DNA of 64,000 nucleotides from Paenibacillus aestuarii (lineage in GTDB: Bacteria; Bacillota; Bacilli; Paenibacillales; NBRC-103111). Positions 44,910 through 53,122 of this stretch are shown here, piece by piece. The translations under genes and the position numbers were made by a program. The stretch's first letter is position 1, and each line of letters opens with the position of its first letter. Location: assembly GCF_027789125.1 (NCBI RefSeq), contig NZ_JAQFVF010000033.1, positions 124,001 through 188,000 on the forward strand. Reading direction: 5' to 3'. The notes beneath the pieces are model-generated. The model had not been told where the DNA came from. It did no database searches and saw nothing but the letters and a program-made list of their open reading frames with translations.

Positions 44910-45388
44910 AAAAGCATATTAGCAACTTATGGTCATTTCAGTTTTTTCGCTTTCTGATCGTAGGTGGTTATAACGTGGTTTTTGGTTATGTGCTTACGAT
45001 TATCTTATTAAAATTACTAGAGTTCTGGGGATTACATCAAAACTTTGTTTGCTTTGGGTTAGTTATTAATATTCCCATTCTCACGAGTACATTAGTTGGT
45101 ATACCAATGGCTTATACGACTCAAACACTAATTGCTTTTCGGGAAAAATGGAAGCTCACCAAAATGCTTTTTTACCCAATAACCATAATTCCGAATCTAG
45201 GTATTCAACAAGTAACCTATTTTTACTTGAATCTTCTATTAAATGAAATAAAGCCATCCTATTTTAACCCTTACATCTCATATGCGTTTGCAACCATAGC
45301 TCCAATACCAATCATGTTTATTATGGTTAAATTTATTGTAACTAATAAAAAAAGGAATACACCTGCAAATGTTTCAAGCGATTATTAA
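44906..45388 (+). CDS. GtrA-family flippase-like protein
   Basis: This 160-residue protein has four helices and the family start FFRFLIVGGYNVVFGYVLT; a PMAYTTQTLIAFREKW-like loop lies between helices two and three. GtrA proteins are thought to flip undecaprenyl-phosphate sugars. It is the last gene of the AT-rich block, before a terminator at 45441. Confidence 0.82.
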   Translation: MKKHISNLWSFQFFRFLIVGGYNVVFGYVLTIILLKLLEFWGLHQNFVCFGLVINIPILTSTLVGIPMAYTTQTLIAFREKWKLTKMLFYPITIIPNLGIQQVTYFYLNLLLNEIKPSYFNPYISYAFATIAPIPIMFIMVKFIVTNKKRNTPANVSSDY

Positions 45389-45440
45389 ATCGTATCAGTA
45401 TTAAAACATGGGAAAGCGTGTAATCATCGCCCCATAAGTG

Positions 45441-45470
45441 AAAAGGCACCTCTGATGAGGTGCCTTTTGC
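45441..45470 (+). terminator. Terminator of the 40.5-45.4 kb operon
   Basis: AAAAGGCACCTC / GAGGTGCCTTTT perfect stem with a TGAT loop. Confidence 0.9.
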
Positions 45471-45639
45471 TTTTGCTATGCCATGCAGTCAAGGGCCTGG
45501 CAATTCGCAGCCTGCTTGGACACCCGACCTAAGTAGGCTTGCTGCTTTGCCCAATTACTTACAGATAGGCCATCGTACACTCCTTGGACTAGGGGCAAAC
45601 GTATACTAACACAAACCCAAATGAGGAGTGACTTATTCC

Positions 45640-45882
45640 ATGGCTTATCAAGGTAATCAACCATATCAAGGTAAATTTCAATGTCCGCCCGCTGACCCGA
45701 TTATGATGGATCCGCAACGGGTCGTTAGAGACTTCTATCACCCGCAGAAAGTGCAAGTTATTCACCCGATTCAAATCATCAACAGACATCACTGTGTGCC
45801 TGTATACGAGCATGTATACACATGCTCCGAGAAAGATGAATTCTGCGGCGGCCACCCGCATGAAGGTTTTCTTCGCAGATAA
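45640..45882 (+). CDS. CotD-like inner spore coat protein
   Basis: This 80-residue protein has a Gln/Gly/Tyr-rich start, then CPPADPIMMDPQRVVRDFYHP, VIHPIQIINRHHC and a Cys/His-rich end. This matches the CotD family of small inner-coat proteins (dibasic, His- and Cys-rich). The ATG follows GAGGAGTG. It is monocistronic with its own terminator. Late mother-cell (sigma K) expression is expected; a weak sigma-K-like -10 (GTATACTAA near 45601) lies upstream. Confidence 0.8.
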   Translation: MAYQGNQPYQGKFQCPPADPIMMDPQRVVRDFYHPQKVQVIHPIQIINRHHCVPVYEHVYTCSEKDEFCGGHPHEGFLRR

Positions 45883-45886
45883 ATAA

Positions 45887-45917
45887 GGAGCTGGGCATGG
45901 GCCCAGCTTCTTTTTTA
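45887..45917 (+). terminator. Terminator after the coat gene
   Basis: AGCTGGGC / GCCCAGCT stem followed by six T residues. It points towards the convergent O-antigen-ligase-like gene. Confidence 0.85.
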
Positions 45918-45962
45918 CATAGTAAAGAGGCCATATTGCTATGGCCCCCTTGCAATCCAACA

Positions 45963-48485
45963 CTATTTTAATTGAAAGTTCGTATTCACAATGGAATCGA
46001 TCATTTGTTTTTCATTTGGATCTTTGGCAATCAACTGACCTTGAAGGGCTTGATCTGGTGTTCCCAATTTCTGCTCAGCAGCCAAATACCATCTGATCAA
46101 TAACTTGTTCGTTTGGTCATCCAGCTTATCCGTAATGAAAGGCTTGATTGTACTCGCTGCAGTTGTGTAATCCCCGTGCATGAAGCTGACTTGTCCAACA
46201 TTTAGGGCAATGCTAGGTGTTACGGCGAATTCACGTCCTTGCAGTTGGCCCTTCGGCAGATTCTTCAACGATTCGATCCGATCCTGAACCTGTTTATAAA
46301 TGGCCATGACGTTATCCAGCTTCTGATTGTAATCCTTAGCATCGTTCTTTTCCTTGGCTTTACCTGCAAGCTCGACATTTAAGGACATGCTCTTCTCGTA
46401 AAGGTCGATATACCATGGGTAGTTCGGGAGCTGGGCGTTAGACCAATCCAAGGCCTCCTGCTGCTTTCCTTGAATGAGAAGCATATTCAACTGCTGCAGC
46501 GTGACCATACGGTTATGAGGTTCTTTGGCTAACAATTGATTCAGCAAGTCCTGCGCCTGGTTCAAAAATTCAGCGCTGCGCTTCGGATCCTGATCCTTCG
46601 TTTGATTGTACACTTGCAGGAGGATGCCGATACGGCTGATTTGTCCTGTCAAAATATAATCGGGATGAGCTGGATGCAGCGAGATTGCTTTGTCCAGCGG
46701 TGCCACGATGGTGTTATAATCCTGGCTCTTCTTTACAACATTAAGTGCTTGCTTATAGGAGCTGTTCGCGGAAAGCGCCTGAGCGGAAAGATAGAACATC
46801 ACGATCGAGATCACAGCAAGCAACGCAGGGAAGCTTTTGTGCAGGGCTAGAGACTCGGATTTCATCCGCAGCGCGGCGGTAGAACTGCCGGCAAGCATCG
46901 CGCCGAGTGCAAGGAACAGAACGGCCCCCATGTACACGTAACTTAAGTCGAAGTCGATCATACTGTGCACGAGCAGTGAGACGGTTACAATGAAAAAGAG
47001 GAAATACATGTCCCGTTTCTCTGCAGAGCTTTTGATATAGCTGCGTATATAGAAGACCATGACGGCGATGACGAATCCGACGAAAGCCAGGAATCCAAGA
47101 GCGCCGGCTTCAACTAAATATTGAAGCGCGAAGTTATGCGCTTGTCGGCTCGTATACGGGTTGTTCTGATATTTCTCATACAGAGCGGCCCAAGCGCCGC
47201 CACCAGCCCCGATAATCGGATAGTCCGCCCAAAGCTTTACTGCATCTTTATAGAACGTTCCGCGCTCCAATACGGAGTGCTGTTGGAAGTTAATGTTTTC
47301 GAGACGCGTTTTTACGTTCTCTGGAAGTACATTTTTAAGTCCTGTATCGCTTAACAGCAGGACAGCAGCTAGAAGACCGACTACGATCGCTGCGATAGGC
47401 AGTATAAACGTAGCGAACTTTTTGCCTGCGAAACGTGCGGTTACACGATCTAGCCAAGGGCTCGCGAACTGCTGCAGCAGGATGGCGATAACAGCGAATA
47501 CAACAGAAGCCAGAAGCAGAATCGACCAGCCGTTCCAGGAACCCGCTGCGGTCGGCTGCTTTTGTAATTCTGTGCCGATCGCTGTGAGCTTAGAGAGGAT
47601 CGCTAGCGAAGCAGCGAAGGCAAGTGCTAACTGAACCAAAGCCAAGATTTGACGGCTAATGGATAAGAAGAACAGCATGATTAAAAAGATGACTGGAATC
47701 ACAACAATAGCACCGCGGGAGAGCGTCAACCAGAACGAAACAATCATCGGCACCATCATCAATGCGTGTGGGAGCACACTGTACCATTTGCGTGCTTTTA
47801 TAATGAAGAACAATGATCCAAGAAATAACATAATTAGATATGCCGCATATGTGTTAGCATATTGAAAGACAGAAGTAAGACGAAGTCCGTTGGCATCTGT
47901 CATGACCGCATCGCGGTACAGGAAATTGTTGGAGTTGTCCATCGTAGCAAACCAACTAACCAAATGCCCGGCAAAGCTGCCGTTACCCAGCCAGTAGAGT
48001 AAACCGAATATTACAATCACGTAACCGGAAATCATCAATAAACCAGCAGTAATCGACACGCCGCGCTTGTTTTTTGTCAAGAATACGCCTAAAATGAAGA
48101 AGGCTGCATACAGCATTTGGATGTAGATCATATTTGTTGCCAAATAATGTGAGGCTGCGTTGGATAAGGAAATTACATAGGTAAGCGGCATCAACAACAC
48201 TAGGATGATCATAACATCTTTGCGCTCTTGAAGCTTATAACCAAAGAAAGCAAAGATTGCAATAATCAGCAAAATGATGGAAGACCATACCGAGGCCGAG
48301 TAAATGGATCTTTCGAAATCGAAGGTACCTCCATTGAACAACGCCCGCTGAAATGGGGCCCAGAACAGGAACAGACCAGCAATGATAGCTAAGATCCAAA
48401 AGATGATTGAGCCTTTCTCCATTGTTGACGTTCCGTTCGCTTTTGCGCGCGCAGAGGCGTACGTATTTTTACTTGCAGCATTCAT
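45963..48485 (-). CDS. O-antigen ligase/polymerase-like membrane protein with TPR tail
   Basis: This 840-residue protein has about twelve to fourteen helices (35-590) and a Wzy_C-type extracellular loop (LERGTFYKDAVKLWADYPII, GAGGGAWAALYEKYQ, TSRQAHNFALQYLVEAGALG, with conserved His). A soluble C-terminal region (about 600-840) has TPR-like helices. The family includes O-antigen ligases, Wzy polymerases and O-oligosaccharyl:protein transferases such as WsfB of Paenibacillus alvei, which also has a TPR tail. AAGGAGAC precedes the ATG. It stands alone between two AT-rich glycan blocks. A glycan-to-protein transfer role is an inference. Confidence 0.82.
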   Translation of the reverse strand: MNAASKNTYASARAKANGTSTMEKGSIIFWILAIIAGLFLFWAPFQRALFNGGTFDFERSIYSASVWSSIILLIIAIFAFFGYKLQERKDVMIILVLLMPLTYVISLSNAASHYLATNMIYIQMLYAAFFILGVFLTKNKRGVSITAGLLMISGYVIVIFGLLYWLGNGSFAGHLVSWFATMDNSNNFLYRDAVMTDANGLRLTSVFQYANTYAAYLIMLFLGSLFFIIKARKWYSVLPHALMMVPMIVSFWLTLSRGAIVVIPVIFLIMLFFLSISRQILALVQLALAFAASLAILSKLTAIGTELQKQPTAAGSWNGWSILLLASVVFAVIAILLQQFASPWLDRVTARFAGKKFATFILPIAAIVVGLLAAVLLLSDTGLKNVLPENVKTRLENINFQQHSVLERGTFYKDAVKLWADYPIIGAGGGAWAALYEKYQNNPYTSRQAHNFALQYLVEAGALGFLAFVGFVIAVMVFYIRSYIKSSAEKRDMYFLFFIVTVSLLVHSMIDFDLSYVYMGAVLFLALGAMLAGSSTAALRMKSESLALHKSFPALLAVISIVMFYLSAQALSANSSYKQALNVVKKSQDYNTIVAPLDKAISLHPAHPDYILTGQISRIGILLQVYNQTKDQDPKRSAEFLNQAQDLLNQLLAKEPHNRMVTLQQLNMLLIQGKQQEALDWSNAQLPNYPWYIDLYEKSMSLNVELAGKAKEKNDAKDYNQKLDNVMAIYKQVQDRIESLKNLPKGQLQGREFAVTPSIALNVGQVSFMHGDYTTAASTIKPFITDKLDDQTNKLLIRWYLAAEQKLGTPDQALQGQLIAKDPNEKQMIDSIVNTNFQLK

Positions 48486-48605
48486 GCAGATTTGTCTCCT
48501 TCTTTCGCTAAAGTTCGAGTATTATTTTAGCATAGGCAATATTTATTTTCCAATTAAGTATTATTAAGTTAGAAACGAAATGAAACGGAAGGCGGCTATA
48601 ATGTA

Positions 48606-49415
48606 ATGCAGAACATAGTAAATATGGTTCATATTTTCATGAAAAATCGAGATTTAATTTCACAATTTGTAAAGAGGGAAATAATAGCCCGTTATAAGGG
48701 GTCATATCTAGGAATTATCTGGTCTTTTTTAAACCCTTTATTAATGCTATCGGTTTATACGTTTGTTTTTAGTGAAATTTTCAAAGCCAAATGGAGCAGC
48801 GGTGTTGATGAGAGCAAAATTGAATTTGCACTAGTGCTTTTCTGTGGGTTAATTACGTTCAATATCTTCTCTGAAACCGTAAGTCGAGCACCATCTTTAA
48901 TCATTTCTAACCCAAATTATGTTAAGAAAGTTGTATTTCCGGTTGAAATTTTACCGATAATCAGTATGGGTTCGTCCTTATTTCAATTCTTAATTAATTT
49001 AATCATTTTGTTTCTTGGTGTATTTTTGTTTCTTGGTGCGGTACACTGGACGATTGTATTCTTGCCTTTAGTGTTGTTACCCATTGTATTGCTATCTATG
49101 GGAATTAGTTGGTTCTTAGCCTCTCTAGGGGTATATCTTAGGGATATCGCTCAAATCATTTCAATTGCTGTACAGGCAATTATGTTAATTAGTCCAATTT
49201 TTTATTCGGTGTCATCCATTCCTCAAAAGTTTAGAATTATATATGATTTAAACCCTATCAGTTACGTAGTTGAAGATATGCGCCGTATCATTATATGGGG
49301 GCAATTGCCACAGTGGGGGTGGCTAGTTAGTGGTACGATTCTAAGCTTATTTATTTTTTTTATTGGATATTTTTGGTTTCGAAAAACAAGGCAAGGCTTT
49401 GCCGATGTACTCTAA
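48606..49415 (+). CDS. wzm: ABC-2 polysaccharide exporter permease
   Basis: This 269-residue permease has six helices. The start REIIARYKGSYLGIIWSFLNPLLM is the classic signature of Wzm/TagG/RfbA-type permeases. The PKKFRIIYDLNPISYVVE-like C-terminal region is also characteristic. It exports undecaprenyl-linked glycans with the ATPase encoded 17 nt downstream. This begins a long operon of polysaccharide genes. Confidence 0.93.
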   Translation: MQNIVNMVHIFMKNRDLISQFVKREIIARYKGSYLGIIWSFLNPLLMLSVYTFVFSEIFKAKWSSGVDESKIEFALVLFCGLITFNIFSETVSRAPSLIISNPNYVKKVVFPVEILPIISMGSSLFQFLINLIILFLGVFLFLGAVHWTIVFLPLVLLPIVLLSMGISWFLASLGVYLRDIAQIISIAVQAIMLISPIFYSVSSIPQKFRIIYDLNPISYVVEDMRRIIIWGQLPQWGWLVSGTILSLFIFFIGYFWFRKTRQGFADVL

Positions 49416-49432
49416 TAACAGAGGGTGTTTAA

Positions 49433-50725
49433 ATGGACTCGACTACTATTAATGTAAAAAACGTAAGTAAAGTATATAAAATATATAACAAACCTCAAGA
49501 TAGATTGAAACAAACTCTTTTTAGAGGCAGAAAACAGTATTACCATGAATTTTCAGCCCTGAAAGATATCTCATTTACTATTCATCGGGGGGAATTTGTA
49601 GGTATTATTGGGCAAAATGGATCTGGAAAAAGTACTTTATTACAGCTTATTGCTGGTACACTAACCCCCTCAGAAGGTGAAATTAAAGTTAATGGCCGTA
49701 TATCTGCATTGTTGGAACTAGGAAGCGGATTTAACCCGGAATTTACTGGAAGAGAAAATGTGTTTTTAAATGGAGCAATTTTAGGAATCAGCAGAAGTGA
49801 GATGGAGAAGCGTTATGAGGATATTGTTAATTTTGCTGATATTGGAGATTATATAGATCAACCAGTTAAAACTTACTCAAGTGGTATGTATGTTAGACTT
49901 GCATTTGCAGTGGCCATCAGTGTTGATCCGGATATTCTTATCGTAGACGAGGCACTTGCTGTTGGCGATGGCAGATTTCAGTTGAAATGCTTTGAACGGA
50001 TTAAAGCTATGAAAGAAGCTGGGACTACAATTTTGTTAGTATCTCATGACTTACAGTCGATTAGGCAGTTTTGTGATGTATGTTATTTATTCGACAAAGG
50101 AAAGCTTTTGGAATTTGGAAATCCTAATGAGGTTGTTAACCATTATACAAAGGTTTTATTTAGTAAAGAGGATAAGCCACTTGTTGAAGTCAAAAGTCAA
50201 GAAGCACCATCCGAGTCATTTAAGGGTGCAAACAATAACAAATTAGAAAAAGCTGTTCAAGAGTATCGATATGGCAGCCAAGAAGGAATTATTGAGAACA
50301 TTGAAATTTTAAATGACAATGGTGAACCCGTTACAAGTATAGATACTTGCGATCAAGTTATAATTAAAATGAAAGTTAAGGCGAAGAAAAATATTTCTAA
50401 ACCAATTTATGCTTTAACAATTAAATCAATTAAAGGTCTTGAAGTCTATGGTACGAATAGTTACTTTCAGAATTATCCATTCGAGCCTCTCAAAGAGGGA
50501 GAAGTTCTGGAGGTTCAATTTATTCAAAGAGTATCATTGATGCCAGGAAATTACTTTTTGTCATTTGGATTTGTAGAGCTTGTCGATGGTGAAATTGTAC
50601 CTTTAGATAGGCGATATGACTTTTTTGAACTGAAGGTTCTTTCAAAAGAAAAAGATCGAAGCTTCGGAATTGCAAATTTGGAAACAAACATACTCATTAA
50701 GAGTCCTGTTACGGAGGTTAAGTGA
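49433..50725 (+). CDS. wzt: ABC exporter ATPase with C-terminal Wzt-type domain
   Basis: This 430-residue protein has an N-terminal ATPase (Walker A GQNGSGKST at about 60-68; signature YSSGMYVRLAFAVA; Walker B ILIVDEALAVGD) and a C-terminal domain (about 270-425) of beta-sandwich pattern like the glycan-binding domain of Wzt. That domain recognises the modified non-reducing end of the polymer before export. TagH-type ATPases lack it. Together with the following methyltransferase, this suggests capped chain termination. The next gene starts directly after its stop. Confidence 0.92.
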   Translation: MDSTTINVKNVSKVYKIYNKPQDRLKQTLFRGRKQYYHEFSALKDISFTIHRGEFVGIIGQNGSGKSTLLQLIAGTLTPSEGEIKVNGRISALLELGSGFNPEFTGRENVFLNGAILGISRSEMEKRYEDIVNFADIGDYIDQPVKTYSSGMYVRLAFAVAISVDPDILIVDEALAVGDGRFQLKCFERIKAMKEAGTTILLVSHDLQSIRQFCDVCYLFDKGKLLEFGNPNEVVNHYTKVLFSKEDKPLVEVKSQEAPSESFKGANNNKLEKAVQEYRYGSQEGIIENIEILNDNGEPVTSIDTCDQVIIKMKVKAKKNISKPIYALTIKSIKGLEVYGTNSYFQNYPFEPLKEGEVLEVQFIQRVSLMPGNYFLSFGFVELVDGEIVPLDRRYDFFELKVLSKEKDRSFGIANLETNILIKSPVTEVK

Positions 50726-51637
50726 GTGTACATCGGTAATGTTAAAATTAATCTTAACTATTACACAGGTCAAGATTTCTATAGTGATGGGTCTATTGAG
50801 TCAGAAATATTAGACTTGGTTAAAGATGAGAATAATGATATTACAAAAATATTAGCAGAAGACAATAGATGGCCAATATTATATCATCTTTCCCCAATAA
50901 GGCGTAATTTGCTTGAAGGTTTTGAAAGTAATTTTGGCTCATCTGTTTTAGAAATAGGCGCAGGTTGTGGAGCCTTGACAGGTTTGCTTTGTGAAAATGC
51001 AAGTAAGGTTGTTGCTATTGAGCTCTCGAAGCGAAGAGCTGAAATTATTGCTCACAGACACAAAACATTTAGTAATCTTGAAATTATAATTGGAAATTTA
51101 AATGCTATTGAGATTGAAGAAAATTCTTTTGATTGTATCACTCTAATAGGTGTGTTAGAATATGCCACACAATTTACAGGTGGAGAAACGCCAGAAGAGA
51201 CTTTTCTAAATAATATTAAAAGCAAATTGAAAATTGGTGGCAAACTAATTATAGCAATAGAAAATAAATTTGGTCTTAAATATTGGAATGGTTCGCGAGA
51301 GGATCATACAGGAAGATTATTCGATGGACTTGAAAATTACCCTGGTACTAATGCAAAAGCTAGAACATTCTCGAAAAATGAATTAACTCAAATATTGACT
51401 AGTTTAAAGTTTTCGAAAATTGATTACTATTACCCGTTGCCGGACTATAAGATGCCAACTCAAGTTTTTTCGGAGGGTTATTTACCTCGAAAAGGAAATC
51501 TTAATATAACTACTCCTAATTACGATATGGACAAAATTCTTTTGTTTAATGAGAAGCTGGTTTATGAAAACTTGGTCGAAAGTGGGTATTTCGATATTTT
51601 TGCAAACTCTTTTTTGGTTATCTGCGAAAAAGTATAA
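50726..51637 (+). CDS. SAM-dependent methyltransferase, glycan-related
   Basis: This 303-residue class I methyltransferase has SAM motif VLEIGAGCGALTGLL, followed by VVAIELSKRRAEI and DCITLIGVLEY, plus a long C-terminal half (about 180-303) with FGLKYWNGSREDHTGRLFDG. This extended form occurs in polysaccharide loci. The GTG start is 0 nt after the wzt stop, with GGAGG upstream. It may methylate the chain end, as WbdD or WsaE do; this is inferred from its place beside a Wzt with a recognition domain. Confidence 0.85.
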   Translation: MYIGNVKINLNYYTGQDFYSDGSIESEILDLVKDENNDITKILAEDNRWPILYHLSPIRRNLLEGFESNFGSSVLEIGAGCGALTGLLCENASKVVAIELSKRRAEIIAHRHKTFSNLEIIIGNLNAIEIEENSFDCITLIGVLEYATQFTGGETPEETFLNNIKSKLKIGGKLIIAIENKFGLKYWNGSREDHTGRLFDGLENYPGTNAKARTFSKNELTQILTSLKFSKIDYYYPLPDYKMPTQVFSEGYLPRKGNLNITTPNYDMDKILLFNEKLVYENLVESGYFDIFANSFLVICEKV

Positions 51638-51649
51638 AGGAGATCTTAC

Positions 51650-53116
51650 ATGAAGGTCTTATATTCAAAGTGTAATCGTGAAAGAAAAACAGAATTTCAA
51701 ATTCAAACTATTATTTTCGAGAATAATGGTATAAAACAAGTCAAAAAAAAACCTTTAACTAAAGAGGCAGTAGGACATATACAAGCTATAAGAAATAATT
51801 GTGATCTGCTGCAACAATCTTATTCAAATATTCGTATTTTAAATGGTCATTTGGAGAATGGTGAATTAATCTATCCATACGTAAGAGGAAAGAGCCTAGA
51901 TGGAATTTTGTTGGATTTGATTCAAAGAAACCAAAAAGAAGAGTTTTTATTCCGAATTAAACAATTTAATGATTTGTTAAATCATCTCCAATATGGTAGA
52001 AAAGAAAATTTTATTGCCAATGAATCATTTCTTGAAGTTTTTGGCGTAGAGTTACAACTCGATGATGTAATTTGTCTTAATCCAGCAAATATTGATTTAA
52101 TTTTTGATAATTTATTTGAAGATGCAGAAGGCAACAAAATTATTTTAGATTGTGAATGGGTGTTTCCATTTAGAATACCTGTAAAGTATATATTGTTTAG
52201 AAGTATTTACGCTTTTTGGGTAAAACACCAGCATTATATAGCTCAATTATTTAGTTTTAACGAATTGTGTATAGAGTCTGGAATTAGTGAATCCTTGATC
52301 CAACCGTTCACAGAAATGGAAGAAAATTATTTCCAGAAATATGTTCATGGTGAGTACAATGGGTTAAGAGCATATCAAAAAGATATATATTCACTTGATG
52401 ACATGAAAAAGAATTATCACAATCAGGAAGCTCTACAAAGGTTCAATATTCGAACTTATAGTGAAAATCAAAATGAGTCTATTCCTACTTATTGTTCCAT
52501 TCATGAGATGGAATATAGTTTGGATATTTCCCATGTAACAAGCGTTATTACCATTAAACCAGTTGATATAGATGCTGTCGTAGAAATTAAATATATTAGT
52601 TTAGATAATGAAAAAGTCAAATTAGATTCGACTTCAACACAATCACAAATTCGCTTTGAAAATCTAATAATACTTAATCAAACTGAGACAACTTTAAGTT
52701 TTGTTGCTGACCAGGAAACAAAAATAGAAATTAATAAATTAAATGATATTAATCAGCTGAATTTTGTTATGAAAGTAACTCCAATAAATGCAGAATTTTT
52801 TGAGAGTTATAAGATAACTAAAACAAAAAATAAAGAGTTTGAAGAACAATACAACGAACTTCAGAAATTAAGAGCAGAAACTCTTCTTGAATTAAACAAT
52901 GTTCAAAACAAATTAACTGAAGCTGTGGAAGCATTGTCATATCATTCGAATGAAGTTAAACTTTTAACCGATTTAAATGATGAAAAGCTAAAATTATTAG
53001 AAGAAAACGAGATATCAATACAAAGTCTTGAAAATTCGTTGAAAGAAATTTATTCTTCAAAGTCATGGAAGCTAACGAAGCCGTTAAGATCTTTAATGAA
53101 GATTATAAGAAGGTGA
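51650..53116 (+). CDS. Kinase-like protein with coiled coil and membrane-proximal tail
   Basis: This 488-residue protein has an N-terminal part (about 1-250) that resembles a degenerate kinase fold: LIYPYVRGKSLDGILLD as hinge, then NIDLIFDNLF and ILDCEWVFPFRIPVKYILFR where a DFG-like Asp would lie. A middle beta-rich part (about 270-390) is followed by a coiled coil (about 395-465). The C-terminus SSKSWKLTKPLRSLMKIIRR is a short amphipathic motif common at ends of rhamnan and O-antigen enzymes. With the preceding methyltransferase it has the same domain order as WbdD (methyltransferase, kinase, coil). The kinase activity is uncertain. Confidence 0.65.
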   Translation: MKVLYSKCNRERKTEFQIQTIIFENNGIKQVKKKPLTKEAVGHIQAIRNNCDLLQQSYSNIRILNGHLENGELIYPYVRGKSLDGILLDLIQRNQKEEFLFRIKQFNDLLNHLQYGRKENFIANESFLEVFGVELQLDDVICLNPANIDLIFDNLFEDAEGNKIILDCEWVFPFRIPVKYILFRSIYAFWVKHQHYIAQLFSFNELCIESGISESLIQPFTEMEENYFQKYVHGEYNGLRAYQKDIYSLDDMKKNYHNQEALQRFNIRTYSENQNESIPTYCSIHEMEYSLDISHVTSVITIKPVDIDAVVEIKYISLDNEKVKLDSTSTQSQIRFENLIILNQTETTLSFVADQETKIEINKLNDINQLNFVMKVTPINAEFFESYKITKTKNKEFEEQYNELQKLRAETLLELNNVQNKLTEAVEALSYHSNEVKLLTDLNDEKLKLLEENEISIQSLENSLKEIYSSKSWKLTKPLRSLMKIIRR

Positions 53117-53122
53117 GCCTTT

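Noticed and set aside
45476..45664. 62-codon minus-strand frame upstream of the coat gene
   Set aside because: No ribosome site, and it overlaps the coat-gene start; the region more likely holds the coat-gene promoter.
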